Origin: Streptomyces sp. AV19
Lineage (GTDB): Bacteria > Actinomycetota > Actinomycetes > Streptomycetales > Streptomycetaceae
Direction of reading: 5' to 3'
Length of the DNA: 41,797 nt
NCBI RefSeq assembly: GCF_015999245.1
Contig: NZ_JAEAMR010000022.1
Location: forward strand, 39,965 to 81,761
Positions 16,043-25,911 of the stretch are shown here, piece by piece. The notes under the pieces were generated by a model. The model worked only from the letters and a program-made list of their open reading frames with translations, was not told where the DNA came from and did not search any database. A program made the position numbers and the translations under genes. Position 1 is the first letter of the stretch. Every line of letters begins with the position of its first letter.

Positions 16043-17350
16043 TCAGGCGGCCGCGGGCGCAGGCTCCGCGTCGGCGGATTCCTCCGGGCGCTGGGCACGG
16101 TGCAGGCCCTTGCGGTCGTAGAGGCGGGTGATGCCGAAGCCGAAGACGACGGCGACGGCCAGGGCGATGCCCATGGAGACCCAGGCGCGGGTCAGGCCCG
16201 CGTCGCCCTGGGCGCCGTAGTAGAGGATCGAGCGCAGACCGCCGGTGATCTGCCGCAGCGGCTCGAACTCCGAGAGCCAGCGGAAGAAGCCGGGCAGCGC
16301 CTCCAGCGGCACGGTCGAGCCCGAGGAGGGAACGGCCATGGCGACGAAGACGATGGTCGAGAGCAGCATGCCGGGGGTGCCGAAGGCCCTGAGCAGCGCG
16401 AGGGCGCCGATGCCGACGACGGCGACGGTGGCCACGGAGAAGAGCCACAGCAGGCCGAGGTGGGAGGCGTCCATGCCGAGGATGCCGACCGTGGCGAGCT
16501 CGACCAGGGAGCCCATGACCACGGAGAGGCCGAGCATGAGCACGGAGTCGATGGCCAGGGTGCGCACCCGGCTCGTGTGCCGCAGGGGCATGCGCTGGCG
16601 GAAGGGCCCGAAGTCGGTGTGCACGTAGCCGAGGAAGGTGTCGACCTGGGAGACGATCGCGTTGGCGCCGAGCATGCCGCAGACGATCAGGACCAGGGCG
16701 TAGTAGAAGGCGCTCAGCCCCATGGCGCTGTGGGTGCCGAGCGGGTGTCCGTCGGCGACCTGCACGTTCACCGGGTCGGCGAGCATCAGCTTGGCGGCCG
16801 GGGGGAGCTTGGCGCCCTGGGCGTTCGCCTGCTTGAGGAGGTCCTTGCCGAGCTGGGCGGAGGCGGCGTGGGCCGCCTTCTGGGTCGCCGTGCTCGCCAT
16901 GGACGAACCGAAGCTGCCGGCCGACTGGTTGGTGAGGACGGTGATCGTCGGCCGGGCGGCCTGCGTCTGCTGCGGGCTGGTCAGCCCCGCCAGCGTGGCG
17001 GTGAAGTTCTCCGGCACGACGAGCGCGCCGAAGAGCTTGCCCTTGCCGAGCCGCTCGTCGGCCTCCTCGCGGCTGAGGACCTGCCAGTCGAAGCTGTCGT
17101 TGCCCTCCGCGGACTTCTTGATCCCGGAGACGACCTGGTCACCGGCGTTGAGGCGCTTGCCCTTGGCGACGACGGCGCCCTTGTCGCTGTTGACCAGCGC
17201 GACGGGCAGGTCGCGCAGGTTGCCCTTGGGGTTGACGTTGCCGCCCACGTAGAGCAGGGCGAACACGGTGGAGACCACCGCGAGGATGAGGCCCGAGCCG
17301 ATCCACAGCCGCGGGCTGCGGAGCGCGGAGGAGGGCTGAGGGGAAGGCAT
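16043..17350 (-). CDS. YhgE/Pip-type ABC-2-like membrane protein
   Basis: 435 residues. One membrane span lies near the N-terminus (LWIGSGLILAVVSTVFALLYV), followed by a large extracytoplasmic region (NPKGNLRDLPVALVNSDKGA) and then five or six spans in the C-terminal half, ending with a charged cytoplasmic tail. The N-terminal segment with LPVALVNSDKGA is typical of the YhgE/Pip and DUF3533 group related to ABC-2 permeases and type VII secretion-associated proteins; drug tolerance roles are reported for some relatives. The ATG at 17350 has CGGAG five bases upstream. It is divergent from a MerR gene across a tandem operator and is likely its target (inference). Confidence 0.85.
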   Translation of the reverse strand: MPSPQPSSALRSPRLWIGSGLILAVVSTVFALLYVGGNVNPKGNLRDLPVALVNSDKGAVVAKGKRLNAGDQVVSGIKKSAEGNDSFDWQVLSREEADERLGKGKLFGALVVPENFTATLAGLTSPQQTQAARPTITVLTNQSAGSFGSSMASTATQKAAHAASAQLGKDLLKQANAQGAKLPPAAKLMLADPVNVQVADGHPLGTHSAMGLSAFYYALVLIVCGMLGANAIVSQVDTFLGYVHTDFGPFRQRMPLRHTSRVRTLAIDSVLMLGLSVVMGSLVELATVGILGMDASHLGLLWLFSVATVAVVGIGALALLRAFGTPGMLLSTIVFVAMAVPSSGSTVPLEALPGFFRWLSEFEPLRQITGGLRSILYYGAQGDAGLTRAWVSMGIALAVAVVFGFGITRLYDRKGLHRAQRPEESADAEPAPAAA

Positions 17351-17410
17351 GCATACTCCGGTGCGATGACTGCGAGCGAGGGCAGGTGACGCCGTTGTCA
17401 CTTTGAGCAA

Positions 17411-17451
17411 CTAGATATTGAAAGTATCCAGTGCTAGATAGTGACAGTATC
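17411..17451. promoter_or_regulatory. Tandem 18-bp operator-like direct repeat
   Basis: CTAGATATTGAAAGTATC (17411-17428) and CTAGATAGTGACAGTATC (17434-17451) differ at two positions and are 23 bp apart. Each is an imperfect palindrome with GATA and TATC arms around seven bases. They fill the AT-rich part of the divergent region between the YhgE-like and MerR genes. The binding protein is not proven; MerR is the nearest, though the two-site layout is also common for TetR proteins. Confidence 0.65.
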
Positions 17452-17549
17452 GAGCTGGGGTGTCCAATCACAACGTCCGATCACGACGTCCGATCACGAC
17501 GCCCCCTCACGACCGCCCGCGCCCGGCCGCACCACCGACAGGAAGCTGC

Positions 17550-18215
17550 ATGAAGATCTCGGAGCTCAGCCGCAGAACCGGCGTACCGGTCGCCAGCATC
17601 AAGTACTTCCGCAGGGAGGGCCTGCTGCCCGCCGGGCGGGCGACGGCCGCCACGCTGGCCGAGTACGGGGAGGAGCACGCGCAGCGCCTCCGGCTGATCA
17701 AGGCGCTGACCACCCTGGGCGGACTGTCGATCGCCGCCACCCGCGACGTCCTGACGGCGGTCGACCGGTCGAACAGCACCGACGGCACCCTCAAGGCCAT
17801 CAGCTACGCCCTGCCGGTGCCCGTCGCACAGGCCCCGACCGGGGACGCGGACGAGGAGGCGCATGCCGAATCGGCCGCGGAGGCGGACGTGGCCGGGCTG
17901 ATCGAGGCCATGGACTGGCAGGTGCCGGACGCCTCCCCGCACATCCGGGGGCTGACCACCACGCTGAAGGAGCTCCGCCGGCTCGACGCGGACTACCGCC
18001 CGGAGCGGCTCGTCGCCTACGCGGAACTCGCCCGCTCCATCGCCCGCCTGGACCTGGAGCGCGCGGCCGCCTTCGAGGACTCCTCCACCCTGGCCGAGCA
18101 GGCGGTCGTGGTCCTCGCCCTCTCCGGCCCGCTGCTCGAACTCCTGCGGCGGCTCGCCCAGGAGGACCAGGTCCGCCGCCGGACGTCCTTCGAGGAGCCC
18201 GACACCCGCGGTTAG
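17550..18215 (+). CDS. MerR-family transcriptional regulator
   Basis: 221 residues. The N-terminal MerR winged helix is clear (MKISELSRRTGVPVASIKYFRREGLLPAGR, about residues 1-70). A helical C-terminal effector region follows, with no cysteine cluster, so a metal sensor is unlikely. The ATG at 17550 is chosen because AGGAAG lies five bases upstream and it gives the canonical MerR N-terminus; an in-frame ATG at 17460 would add 30 unrelated residues. It is divergent from the YhgE-like membrane protein, which suggests drug-responsive control of that gene (inference). Confidence 0.9.
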   Translation: MKISELSRRTGVPVASIKYFRREGLLPAGRATAATLAEYGEEHAQRLRLIKALTTLGGLSIAATRDVLTAVDRSNSTDGTLKAISYALPVPVAQAPTGDADEEAHAESAAEADVAGLIEAMDWQVPDASPHIRGLTTTLKELRRLDADYRPERLVAYAELARSIARLDLERAAAFEDSSTLAEQAVVVLALSGPLLELLRRLAQEDQVRRRTSFEEPDTRG

Positions 18216-18224
18216 TGTCCGCCG

Positions 18225-18560
18225 ATGGAGATCTTCCATCCGCGCTGCTTCGTGGCGGTCGCCGAGGACCTCGACTTCTCCCGGTCCGCACGCCAACTGC
18301 ACATGGCCACCTCGCCGTTGAGCCGGCGGACAAGGGACCTGGAGCGCGAGCCCGGCCAACGGCTGTTCGACCGCGATGCGCACCATGTGGGCCATGACCG
18401 GCGCCGGCGCGGCGCTGCTGCCCGTCGCGAAGGACGCCCTCGGCCGGTTCGACGACATCCCCCGGCAACTGCGCCGGGCCCTGGGGCCCGAGCGGCAGAC
18501 GGAGTACGTGGGGGTGGCGCCGGCCCTGCACCCGCGGCTGCGGGAGCGGCTGGAGGCGGG
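18225..18560 (+). pseudogene. LysR-type regulator remnant
   Basis: From the ATG at 18225 about 53 residues match the LysR helix-turn-helix (FVAVAEDLDFSRSARQLHMATSPLSRRTRDLE), ending at GQRLFDRD. After that the frame turns into arginine-rich nonsense. In another frame from 18376 a peptide (GAALLPVAKDALGRFDDIPRQLRRALG) of unclear origin follows, perhaps the end of the same or another gene. The effector domain of about 200 residues is missing. This is a deletion remnant, not a functional regulator. Confidence 0.7.
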
Positions 18561-18957
18561 CCCCGGAGGTGAACCGTCCGCAGCGCATCGACGGCTTCGC
18601 GACACCGCCGCCGTCCTGGCGTGGTGGCCTGACAGGCGCCGGGCATCTCGGTACGGGCCTACGAGGTGGCCCGCGAATACGCCGTCATCCGCGCGCAGTT
18701 CGGCAGGCCCATCGGCTCGTTCCAGCTGATCCAGGATCTCCTGGTGAAGATGCCCGGCAACATCACCGCGACGTCCGGCATGGTCGTCCGCCTCGACCAG
18801 CACTGGTCGCCGCCGGCCGGGACAGCGCCGAACAGGCCGCGTTCGCCAAGGCGTTCACCACGCCGACGCCGAGGCCGTCCACTCCTTCGAGGGCTCCCGG
18901 GAAACGAACACCCTCATCGTCGGAAAGGCCCTCACCGGGTACAGCGCCTTCGTGTGA
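18561..18957 (+). pseudogene. Acyl-CoA dehydrogenase remnant, frameshifted and internally deleted
   Basis: Three frames carry consecutive pieces of the C-terminal half of an acyl-CoA dehydrogenase: REYAVIRAQFGRPIGSFQL from about 18670, SAEQAAFAKAFTT at about 18820, and DAEAVHSFEGSRETNTLIVG to the TGA at 18957. The segment that normally lies between the second and third pieces (helix with the ARE-x-LGGNGI motif) is gone. The N-terminal half is also absent. At least two frameshifts and one deletion are needed to explain it. Confidence 0.75.
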
Positions 18958-18974
18958 CGGGCGGGCGGGCACGG

Positions 18975-19020
18975 CTGAGTGAGGCCGGACCATTTCCGGA
19001 AATGGTCCGGCCTCACTCAG
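18975..19020. terminator. Perfect 46-bp palindrome
   Basis: The arm CTGAGTGAGGCCGGACCATT plus TCC is followed immediately by its exact complement, 23 + 23 bases with no spacer. It lies 17 bases after the acyl-CoA dehydrogenase remnant and about 50 bases before the next gene. It can form a very stable hairpin and may end transcription in both directions. No T-tract follows. Confidence 0.75.
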
Positions 19021-19070
19021 CCGGTCCAACCGGACGGGCGGCTTGATCGAATGCCCCCGAGACTGACCAT

Positions 19071-20024
19071 ATGACAGTCATCGGCACATGGAACCTGGAG
19101 AACCTGTTCCGCTTCGGGGAGAGATTCGGCCCCAAGACGAAGCCGGAGTACGAGGCCAAGATCAAGGGCCTCGCCAAGACCATCAACAGACTGTCCCCCG
19201 ACCTCCTCGGCATCCAGGAGATCGGCAACCTCGAAGCCCTGGCCGACCTGGTCGGCCTGCTGGACGGCGACTGGCACACGGCGCACTCCGAACACGCCGA
19301 TCCCCGGGGCATCTTCGTCGGATTCCTCAGCCGCCTGCCCCTGACGGTCGTCAAGGACACCGAGGTCCTGCCCCCGCCCCTGAGCTCGGTGCAGACCGAG
19401 GACAACGGCTCGCTGTCCGATTCGACGGGCCGTGGCCTGCTGGCCGTGAAGGTGAAGCCGGCGGCCGGGCACACGCTCCACCTCGCGGTGTGCCACCTGA
19501 AGTCGAAGCTCCTCACCTTCCCGGCCCCGCCGCCCCAGCGCCACACACCGCACGACGAGGGCGAACGCGCCCGCTACAACGCCTACGCGCTGTTCCGGCG
19601 GGGCGCCGAGGCCGTGGCCCTGCGGTCCCTGGCCGACGAGCTCCTGCAGGGCGACGGGAAGAAGCACGACGTGGTCGTCATGGGGGACCTCAACGACGGC
19701 CCCACCGCCGCCACCACCCAGATCCTCTACGGCCCTCCCGGCTCCCAGATCGGAACCGGCGGGTTCGACCGCCCGGACAAGGGCGACAAGGCGCGGCTGT
19801 GGAACCTGGCGCCTCTGATCGCGAAGGATCCGGTCTCCCGCGTCTTCGAGGGACAGCCCGAACTGATCGACCACATCCTGGTGAGCCACGGGCTCCTCCC
19901 CCGCGTCCAAAAGGTCTTCACCGGCGCCCTGGAACCCCTCCCGGACGTCAACGAGGACCCGGCCGAACGCCGCGGCAAGCCGATCTCCGACCACGCGCCG
20001 GTCCTCGCCGAGCTGAAGTACTGA
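19071..20024 (+). CDS. Endonuclease/exonuclease/phosphatase-family protein
   Basis: 317 residues spanning the whole EEP (DNase I-like) fold. Metal-binding and catalytic motifs are all present in order: TWNLEN near residue 8, GIQEIGN with the metal-binding glutamate, the HLKSK histidine block, VMGDLNDG, LIDHILVS and the C-terminal SDHAPV. EEP enzymes cleave phosphodiester or phosphomonoester bonds in nucleic acids, lipids or inositol phosphates; this one has no signal peptide or extra domain to indicate a substrate. It stands alone between pseudogene remnants and is itself intact. Confidence 0.92.
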   Translation: MTVIGTWNLENLFRFGERFGPKTKPEYEAKIKGLAKTINRLSPDLLGIQEIGNLEALADLVGLLDGDWHTAHSEHADPRGIFVGFLSRLPLTVVKDTEVLPPPLSSVQTEDNGSLSDSTGRGLLAVKVKPAAGHTLHLAVCHLKSKLLTFPAPPPQRHTPHDEGERARYNAYALFRRGAEAVALRSLADELLQGDGKKHDVVVMGDLNDGPTAATTQILYGPPGSQIGTGGFDRPDKGDKARLWNLAPLIAKDPVSRVFEGQPELIDHILVSHGLLPRVQKVFTGALEPLPDVNEDPAERRGKPISDHAPVLAELKY

Positions 20025-20036
20025 CCGCTTGACCGC

Positions 20037-20843
20037 TCACGGAGACCGGTACCGCGTGGTGCAGGCATAGGCGATCCAACGCCCGCCGCCCGCACGGGAA
20101 ATGGCGTCCCGCTTGGCCTCGCTCTCCGTGGCGCCCTGGCCGCCCCAGTAGTAGCGGGTGCCGGGGTTGTACGCGACGGCGCCGCAGCTGTTGACGAACC
20201 GCGTGAGGACCCTGCAGCCCGTATCGGAGCACCTGTTCAGTGCCGCCCGGTCGGCGGCGTTCACGGAGCCGTAGTCCCAGGACGATCCGTAGCCGCCGTT
20301 GTACCCCACGGCTATGGCGCCGTAGTAGTCCGGCCGTGGAGGGGGTGGCGGGGGCGGGGCCGGATCGGACGCGGGGGTGTCGTCATCCGACGGCTCCGGC
20401 GCGGCCGGTTCCTCGTAGGTGCGGCCCGGAGGGCCCGGCGTCGCCGAATACGAGGTCGGGGAAGGGCATCTGACTCGTCGTCGGACGAGCCGCTCCCGCG
20501 CACGAGGAACGCGACGAGAAACAGGGCGGCCACCACGGCGAGGGCACCGGCGAGGACCCTGGAGGACCGCGTCCGGCGTGGCGGGGACGTGATCCATGGG
20601 CGGTGCCCCGGAGCGGGGCCGGGAGCCGCCGGAGGGGACGACGGCGAAGGCGACGACGGCCGAGGCCCTCCGGCCGGGCGCGGCGCGGCCGGAGGTGCGG
20701 CGGGGGCGTTCGACGCCGTCACGGCGGCCGCCGTCGGCCTCGTTGATCCTCCTGTCGGTCACCCGGTGGACCGCGCCCTGGCCGCCCTGCCCGAGGCGGC
20801 GGTCCAGGACGAGGGAGGCGTGGTCGACAGGAGGAGGACTCAT
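20037..20843 (-). pseudogene. Protein kinase–DUF4189 membrane protein remnant
   Basis: The ATG at 20843 opens a peptide with a kinase-like glycine loop (LVLDRRLGQGGQGAVHRVTD), then the kinase domain is lost. A second frame (20722 to about 20470) carries a proline-rich stretch and a membrane span (VLAGALAVVAALFLVAFLV) ending SSDDESDA. A slip in the run near 20470 returns to the first frame, which continues PSPTSYSATPG, a proline-rich stretch and a DUF4189 domain (YYGAIAVGYNG..WDYGS..ALNRC..C..VNSCGAVAYN..ACTTRY). One unbroken frame runs through the whole stretch, but its middle third is arginine-rich nonsense. The parent gene was probably a PASTA-less Ser/Thr kinase with an extracellular DUF4189 sensor. 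Confidence 0.7.
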
Positions 20844-21010
20844 GGCTCCGCTGCCGCGGTGCGGGGCCGGACCACCAGCAGGGCCCGGTCGTCGTCGAAG
20901 GTCTCCCGGGAGAAGTCCAGCACGTGCGCGAGCCACAGGGGTGGCGGAGGCTCGGCGAGGTTGCGGGCGAACAGCGCGCCGACCAGGCCGTGACCTGAAG
21001 ACGAACTCCC
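20840..21010 (-). pseudogene. PP2C-type protein phosphatase, C-terminal remnant
   Basis: A start-less frame reads SSGHGLVGALFARNL, then LWLAHVLDFSRETF and DDDRALLVVRPR before a TGA. The ending D-D-D-R-A-L-L-V-V matches the final strand of PP2C-like phosphatases. The stop overlaps the ATG of the kinase remnant as ATGA, so phosphatase and kinase were once a translationally coupled pair. Everything upstream of about 21010 is missing. Confidence 0.55.
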
Positions 21011-21059
21011 CGATCCATATAGGGATGTGACGTGGTATCAGCGGAGTCGGCGCAGCGGA

Positions 21060-23408
<2,349 letters not shown>

Positions 23409-23481
23409 CGTGTCTCCCTCGCGCTCCGACGCTGTTCACTGGTCCGGTCGAGGATATGAGCAGGCACTGACAGAGCAGCCC

Positions 23482-23838
23482 TCACGCGTCCTGGAGCAGC
23501 CCGAGGACGTTGCCGTCGGGGTCGGTGACGGTGGCCACCAGCCGTCCGCCGCCGACGTCGCGCGGGGGCTCCTTCACGGTGGCACCGGCGGCGGTCACCT
23601 CGGCGAGCTTCGCCTCGATGTCCGGTACGTGCCAGTAGGCCACCGGCGAGGTCATGCCCTGCGGCCCGCCGCCCGGCACGAGCCCGATGTGCTGACCGGC
23701 GGCATCGAAGCCGACGTAATAGGGCGCGTCGGCGCTCGGCTCCACTCCGAGCAGAGCGGTGTACACCGCCTTGGCCGCCGCCAGATCGGAGACGGGATGC
23801 AACACGGTCTTGATCCCCCGCGTGGACGAACCAGTCAT
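23482..23838 (-). CDS. VOC-family (glyoxalase/bleomycin-resistance-like) protein
   Basis: 118 residues with two beta-alpha-beta-beta-beta modules of the vicinal oxygen chelate fold (VLHPVSDLAAAKAVYTALLGVEP; VTDPDGNVLGLLQD). Members bind metals, drugs or small metabolites; the typical E/H metal ligands are only partly evident, so catalysis is uncertain. The ATG at 23838 is preferred because GAGGAG lies five bases upstream and overlaps the end of the RNA ligase-like gene (two-base gap), indicating coupling. With the UvrA-like gene downstream it may form a stress or drug-tolerance operon (inference). Confidence 0.88.
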   Translation of the reverse strand: MTGSSTRGIKTVLHPVSDLAAAKAVYTALLGVEPSADAPYYVGFDAAGQHIGLVPGGGPQGMTSPVAYWHVPDIEAKLAEVTAAGATVKEPPRDVGGGRLVATVTDPDGNVLGLLQDA

Positions 23839-23840
23839 GA

Positions 23841-24437
23841 TCACTCCTCAGAGGCTGACGGGCGGACCTCACCCGTGCCCAGCATGATCACGGCCCGGGG
23901 CCGCATCGGCTCCTCGCCGCGCCGCGAGAGCAGCACCACGTCCTCGACCACGGTCGGCAGCGCCCCGATGCGGCCGGCACACTCGGCGGCCAGCCGCCGC
24001 GGCTCGCGCGTACGCCCGAGGGACAGATGCGGGGTGAAACGCCCGCCGCAGAGCGGGAACCTCGACGCCAGCGCCCGCCGGAGCCGGACCCACGGCACCG
24101 CACCCGCCGCGGCCGGATCGAGCCACACCGTCGCGTAGTGCCGGTGCCGGAAGTACCGCACACCGGCCAGCCGCGCCGCGAACGCCGGAATCTCGGCCGC
24201 CCCGGCGGACAGCAACGGCAGCGCCCGCCCGAACTCCTCCTCCGGCACGAAGCCGAACAGCAGATTCACATGCGGCGCCGGCCACCGCCGCACCTGCGGA
24301 TCGTGCTCCCGACGAATGTCCTGAATCACCGGCCAAAGCTCCCCCGGCGGCAACCAGGCCACCGCCGTCCGAGCCGTAGGCTCCACCGCGAGCACATCCA
24401 CCGGCTCGGCCCCGCCGTAAACCCGCTCACCGTCCAC
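23841..24437 (-). CDS. 2'-5' RNA ligase/phosphoesterase-like (2H) family protein
   Basis: 198 residues with the two H-x-T/S-like motifs that define 2H phosphoesterases: PHVNLLFG at about residue 55 and FTPHLSLGR at about 145. The first motif has Asn in place of Thr, so activity is not certain. Members act on 2',3'-cyclic phosphates or related RNA ends. The start is a GTG at 24437. Two bases separate its stop from the VOC start. A 35-base piece of its 3' end recurs, 33 of 35 identical, at 24658-24692. Confidence 0.82.
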   Translation of the reverse strand: MDGERVYGGAEPVDVLAVEPTARTAVAWLPPGELWPVIQDIRREHDPQVRRWPAPHVNLLFGFVPEEEFGRALPLLSAGAAEIPAFAARLAGVRYFRHRHYATVWLDPAAAGAVPWVRLRRALASRFPLCGGRFTPHLSLGRTREPRRLAAECAGRIGALPTVVEDVVLLSRRGEEPMRPRAVIMLGTGEVRPSASEE

Positions 24438-24519
24438 ACCACCATGGTCCGGACCGCACCGGAATCACACGAGTCGGCGAACAACCCAACCAACGGACAA
24501 CGCACCCGGAAAAACCGGA

Positions 24520-24551
24520 AGCCCGTCTCCGCATCACTGCGAAAACGGGCT
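24520..24551 (-). terminator. Hairpin resembling the tRNA-Pro terminator (diverged copy)
   Basis: AGCCCGT-CTC-CGCA, loop TCAC, TGCG-AAA-ACGGGCT: a 7+4 bp interrupted stem. It lies exactly 20 bases from the 15-base tRNA fragment at 24571, the same spacing as between the real tRNA-Pro and its terminator. Most of 24438-24795 is otherwise without genes; it holds this hairpin, the tRNA fragment, a copy of the RNA ligase gene end and the antitoxin promoter. Confidence 0.55.
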
Positions 24552-24570
24552 CCAACTTGCGTAAAAACAA

Positions 24571-24585
24571 GTCGGGACGGCGGGA
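24571..24585 (-). repeat. tRNA-Pro 3'-end fragment (possible attachment-site remnant)
   Basis: GTCGGGACGGCGGGA is identical to 25733-25747, the 3' acceptor and T-stem end of tRNA-Pro(GGG). With the hairpin at 24520 it forms a diverged copy of the tRNA end plus downstream flank. Such duplications are left by integrases that use tRNA 3' ends. No integrase gene is visible. Confidence 0.5.
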
Positions 24586-24657
24586 ACACAACCACCACCT
24601 CCAGTTCGGCGCCTCAACCGCTGCCCCGGTCGTCTCCCACTGTCAAGGAGTGCCAGG

Positions 24658-24692
24658 TCACGGCCCGAGGCCGCATGGGCTCCTCGCCGCGC
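24658..24692. repeat. Partial copy of the RNA ligase-like gene end
   Basis: 33 of 35 bases match 23888-23922, inside the last 20 codons of the RNA ligase-like gene, in the same orientation, 770 bp away. It is noncoding here and looks like a rearrangement footprint. Confidence 0.7.
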
Positions 24693-24770
24693 GCCCGGTC
24701 GGACGGCCACAATGACCACAGTTATTAAACGTGCAACTACTGGAGCTTGGGGCGGGACGACTCAAGCACT

Positions 24771-24788
24771 TACCACCACTGGTAGGAT
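24771..24788 (+). promoter_or_regulatory. Antitoxin operator and leaderless-type promoter
   Basis: TACCACCACTGGTA (24771-24784) is a palindrome with 5-bp arms. It overlaps a -10 TAGGAT (24783-24788) that ends seven bases before the antitoxin ATG, so the transcript is probably leaderless. The position suits autorepression by the ribbon-helix-helix antitoxin, the usual mode for vapBC pairs. No good -35 is visible. Confidence 0.5.
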
Positions 24789-24795
24789 CGGAACC

Positions 24796-25047
24796 ATGAG
24801 CGGTAGCAAGAAATATTCGATCAGCCTCCCCGAGGATCTTGCGGAAACCGTACGGGCTCATGTCGGCCCCGGGAGCTTCTCGGCCTACGTTGCCGAAGCC
24901 TTGGAACAACGGGTCGCCATGGACAAGCTCCACGAGATCGTCACCGACTTCGGGACCGACAACGACGAGCTGACCCGAGCCGAGGTCGAAGCGGCCCGCG
25001 CGCTGCTGCGGCACGACCACCGCCGCTCGGGCGGGGCTGCTGCCTGA
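24796..25047 (+). CDS. VapB-like ribbon-helix-helix antitoxin
   Basis: 83 residues. The N-terminal KKYSISLPEDLAETVRAHVGPGSFSAYVAEALEQRV is the beta-strand plus two helices of a ribbon-helix-helix (MetJ/Arc type) DNA-binding domain. The acidic, helical C-terminus (DELTRAEVEAARALL) would be the toxin-binding tail. The ATG at 24796 is chosen because the promoter -10 sits just upstream; an in-frame ATG at 24712 precedes the promoter. The stop overlaps the toxin start by one base (TGATG). GC content is lower than in neighbouring genes, consistent with transfer. Confidence 0.85.
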   Translation: MSGSKKYSISLPEDLAETVRAHVGPGSFSAYVAEALEQRVAMDKLHEIVTDFGTDNDELTRAEVEAARALLRHDHRRSGGAAA

Positions 25048-25439
25048 TGCCCGGCACGCTCCTGCTCGACGCTGAAGGCCTCTCCAAGCTCTACCTCAAG
25101 GACCGCACTGTCACGGCCTTTGTCCAAGCCGCCGCGGAAGAGGGTGCGCGTGTGGCCACCAGCGCCATGACCACACTGGAAGCCGACTACGAGCGCATTC
25201 ACCCTGCCCGCATCAAATGGGTCCTTTCCCGTATCGACGTGCACGACGTGACGAAAGGGATCACCGACCAGGCCGCTGCGCTACTGCGCACTCACCATCT
25301 GCACGGCCACAAGTACACCATCGACTCGGCCCTCGCGGCCATCGCGCGTACCGCACCCGGGCCCGTTACCGTCCTCACTTCCGACCCCGAGGACCTCACA
25401 CTGCTCTGCGGACCCACCATCGAGATCACCAAAGTCTGA
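25047..25439 (+). CDS. PIN-domain toxin, VapC-like
   Basis: 130 residues. PIN-domain acids are spread as expected: Asp in LLLDAEGLSK near residue 8, Glu in MTTLEADYE, Asp in TIDSALAAIA, and Asp in VLTSDPEDL near the C-terminus. PIN toxins are magnesium-dependent RNases that often cut tRNA or rRNA. Coupled by a one-base overlap to the antitoxin gene. The pair sits between tRNA-Pro and a diverged copy of its 3' end, which suggests it arrived with, and may stabilise, an integrated element (inference). Confidence 0.85.
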   Translation: MPGTLLLDAEGLSKLYLKDRTVTAFVQAAAEEGARVATSAMTTLEADYERIHPARIKWVLSRIDVHDVTKGITDQAAALLRTHHLHGHKYTIDSALAAIARTAPGPVTVLTSDPEDLTLLCGPTIEITKV

Positions 25440-25682
25440 GCATGCCCCGGGGCAAGCCGCCTTGCACCGGCCTCCGAAACTCCGTCTTGCCCGAGGACCT
25501 GTTCAGGGCGGGGACTTCGAGACCGCTGGGGCGCTCCGAGCACGCCCAGGCTCACATCAGTCAATTCACTCGCCATTGACGCCATTTGACCCGAGTCAAG
25601 GTGCGCTGGCCACTCTCACTTGCGAAAGTGCGTCGGCGAGCGGTCACCGGGACCGTACGGGGGCCAATTCCACCCAACGACA

Positions 25683-25713
25683 AAGGCCGTTCCCGATCAT
25701 CGGAAACGGCCTT
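25683..25713 (-). terminator. Terminator of tRNA-Pro
   Basis: AAGGCCGTTCCCGAT and ATCGGAAACGGCCTT pair with one mismatch around a tight loop. Read leftward it ends in TTTGTCG, 17 bases after the encoded CCA of the tRNA. Confidence 0.8.
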
Positions 25714-25730
25714 CGACCTGCGAAAATCGC

Positions 25731-25807
<77 letters not shown>

Positions 25808-25911
25808 GTGCCCGTCCGGCCCGGGCTTTCGCCCTTGCCGACCGCGCAAGAGAACAATACCGCACGCCGCGGGGTGGTCGCGCACGGATTCGGAGGCGGG
25901 GGCGGGGGCGG

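Noticed and set aside
18376..18560. A functional small gene from the ATG at 18376
   Set aside because: It overlaps the LysR remnant, has no ribosome site, and ends in the arginine-rich nonsense of the acyl-CoA dehydrogenase remnant.
20037..20936. An intact 299-codon gene for a DUF4189 protein
   Set aside because: Only the two ends read as protein families. The middle third is arginine-rich, while the expected membrane span lies in a different frame, so it is treated as a pseudogene.
25586..25607. A second tRNA beside tRNA-Pro, because of a TTGAC..GTCAAG-N-TGCGCT anticodon-arm-like stretch
   Set aside because: No acceptor stem, D arm or T arm can be built around it. It may be a tRNA fragment linked to the island, but the match is too short to call.
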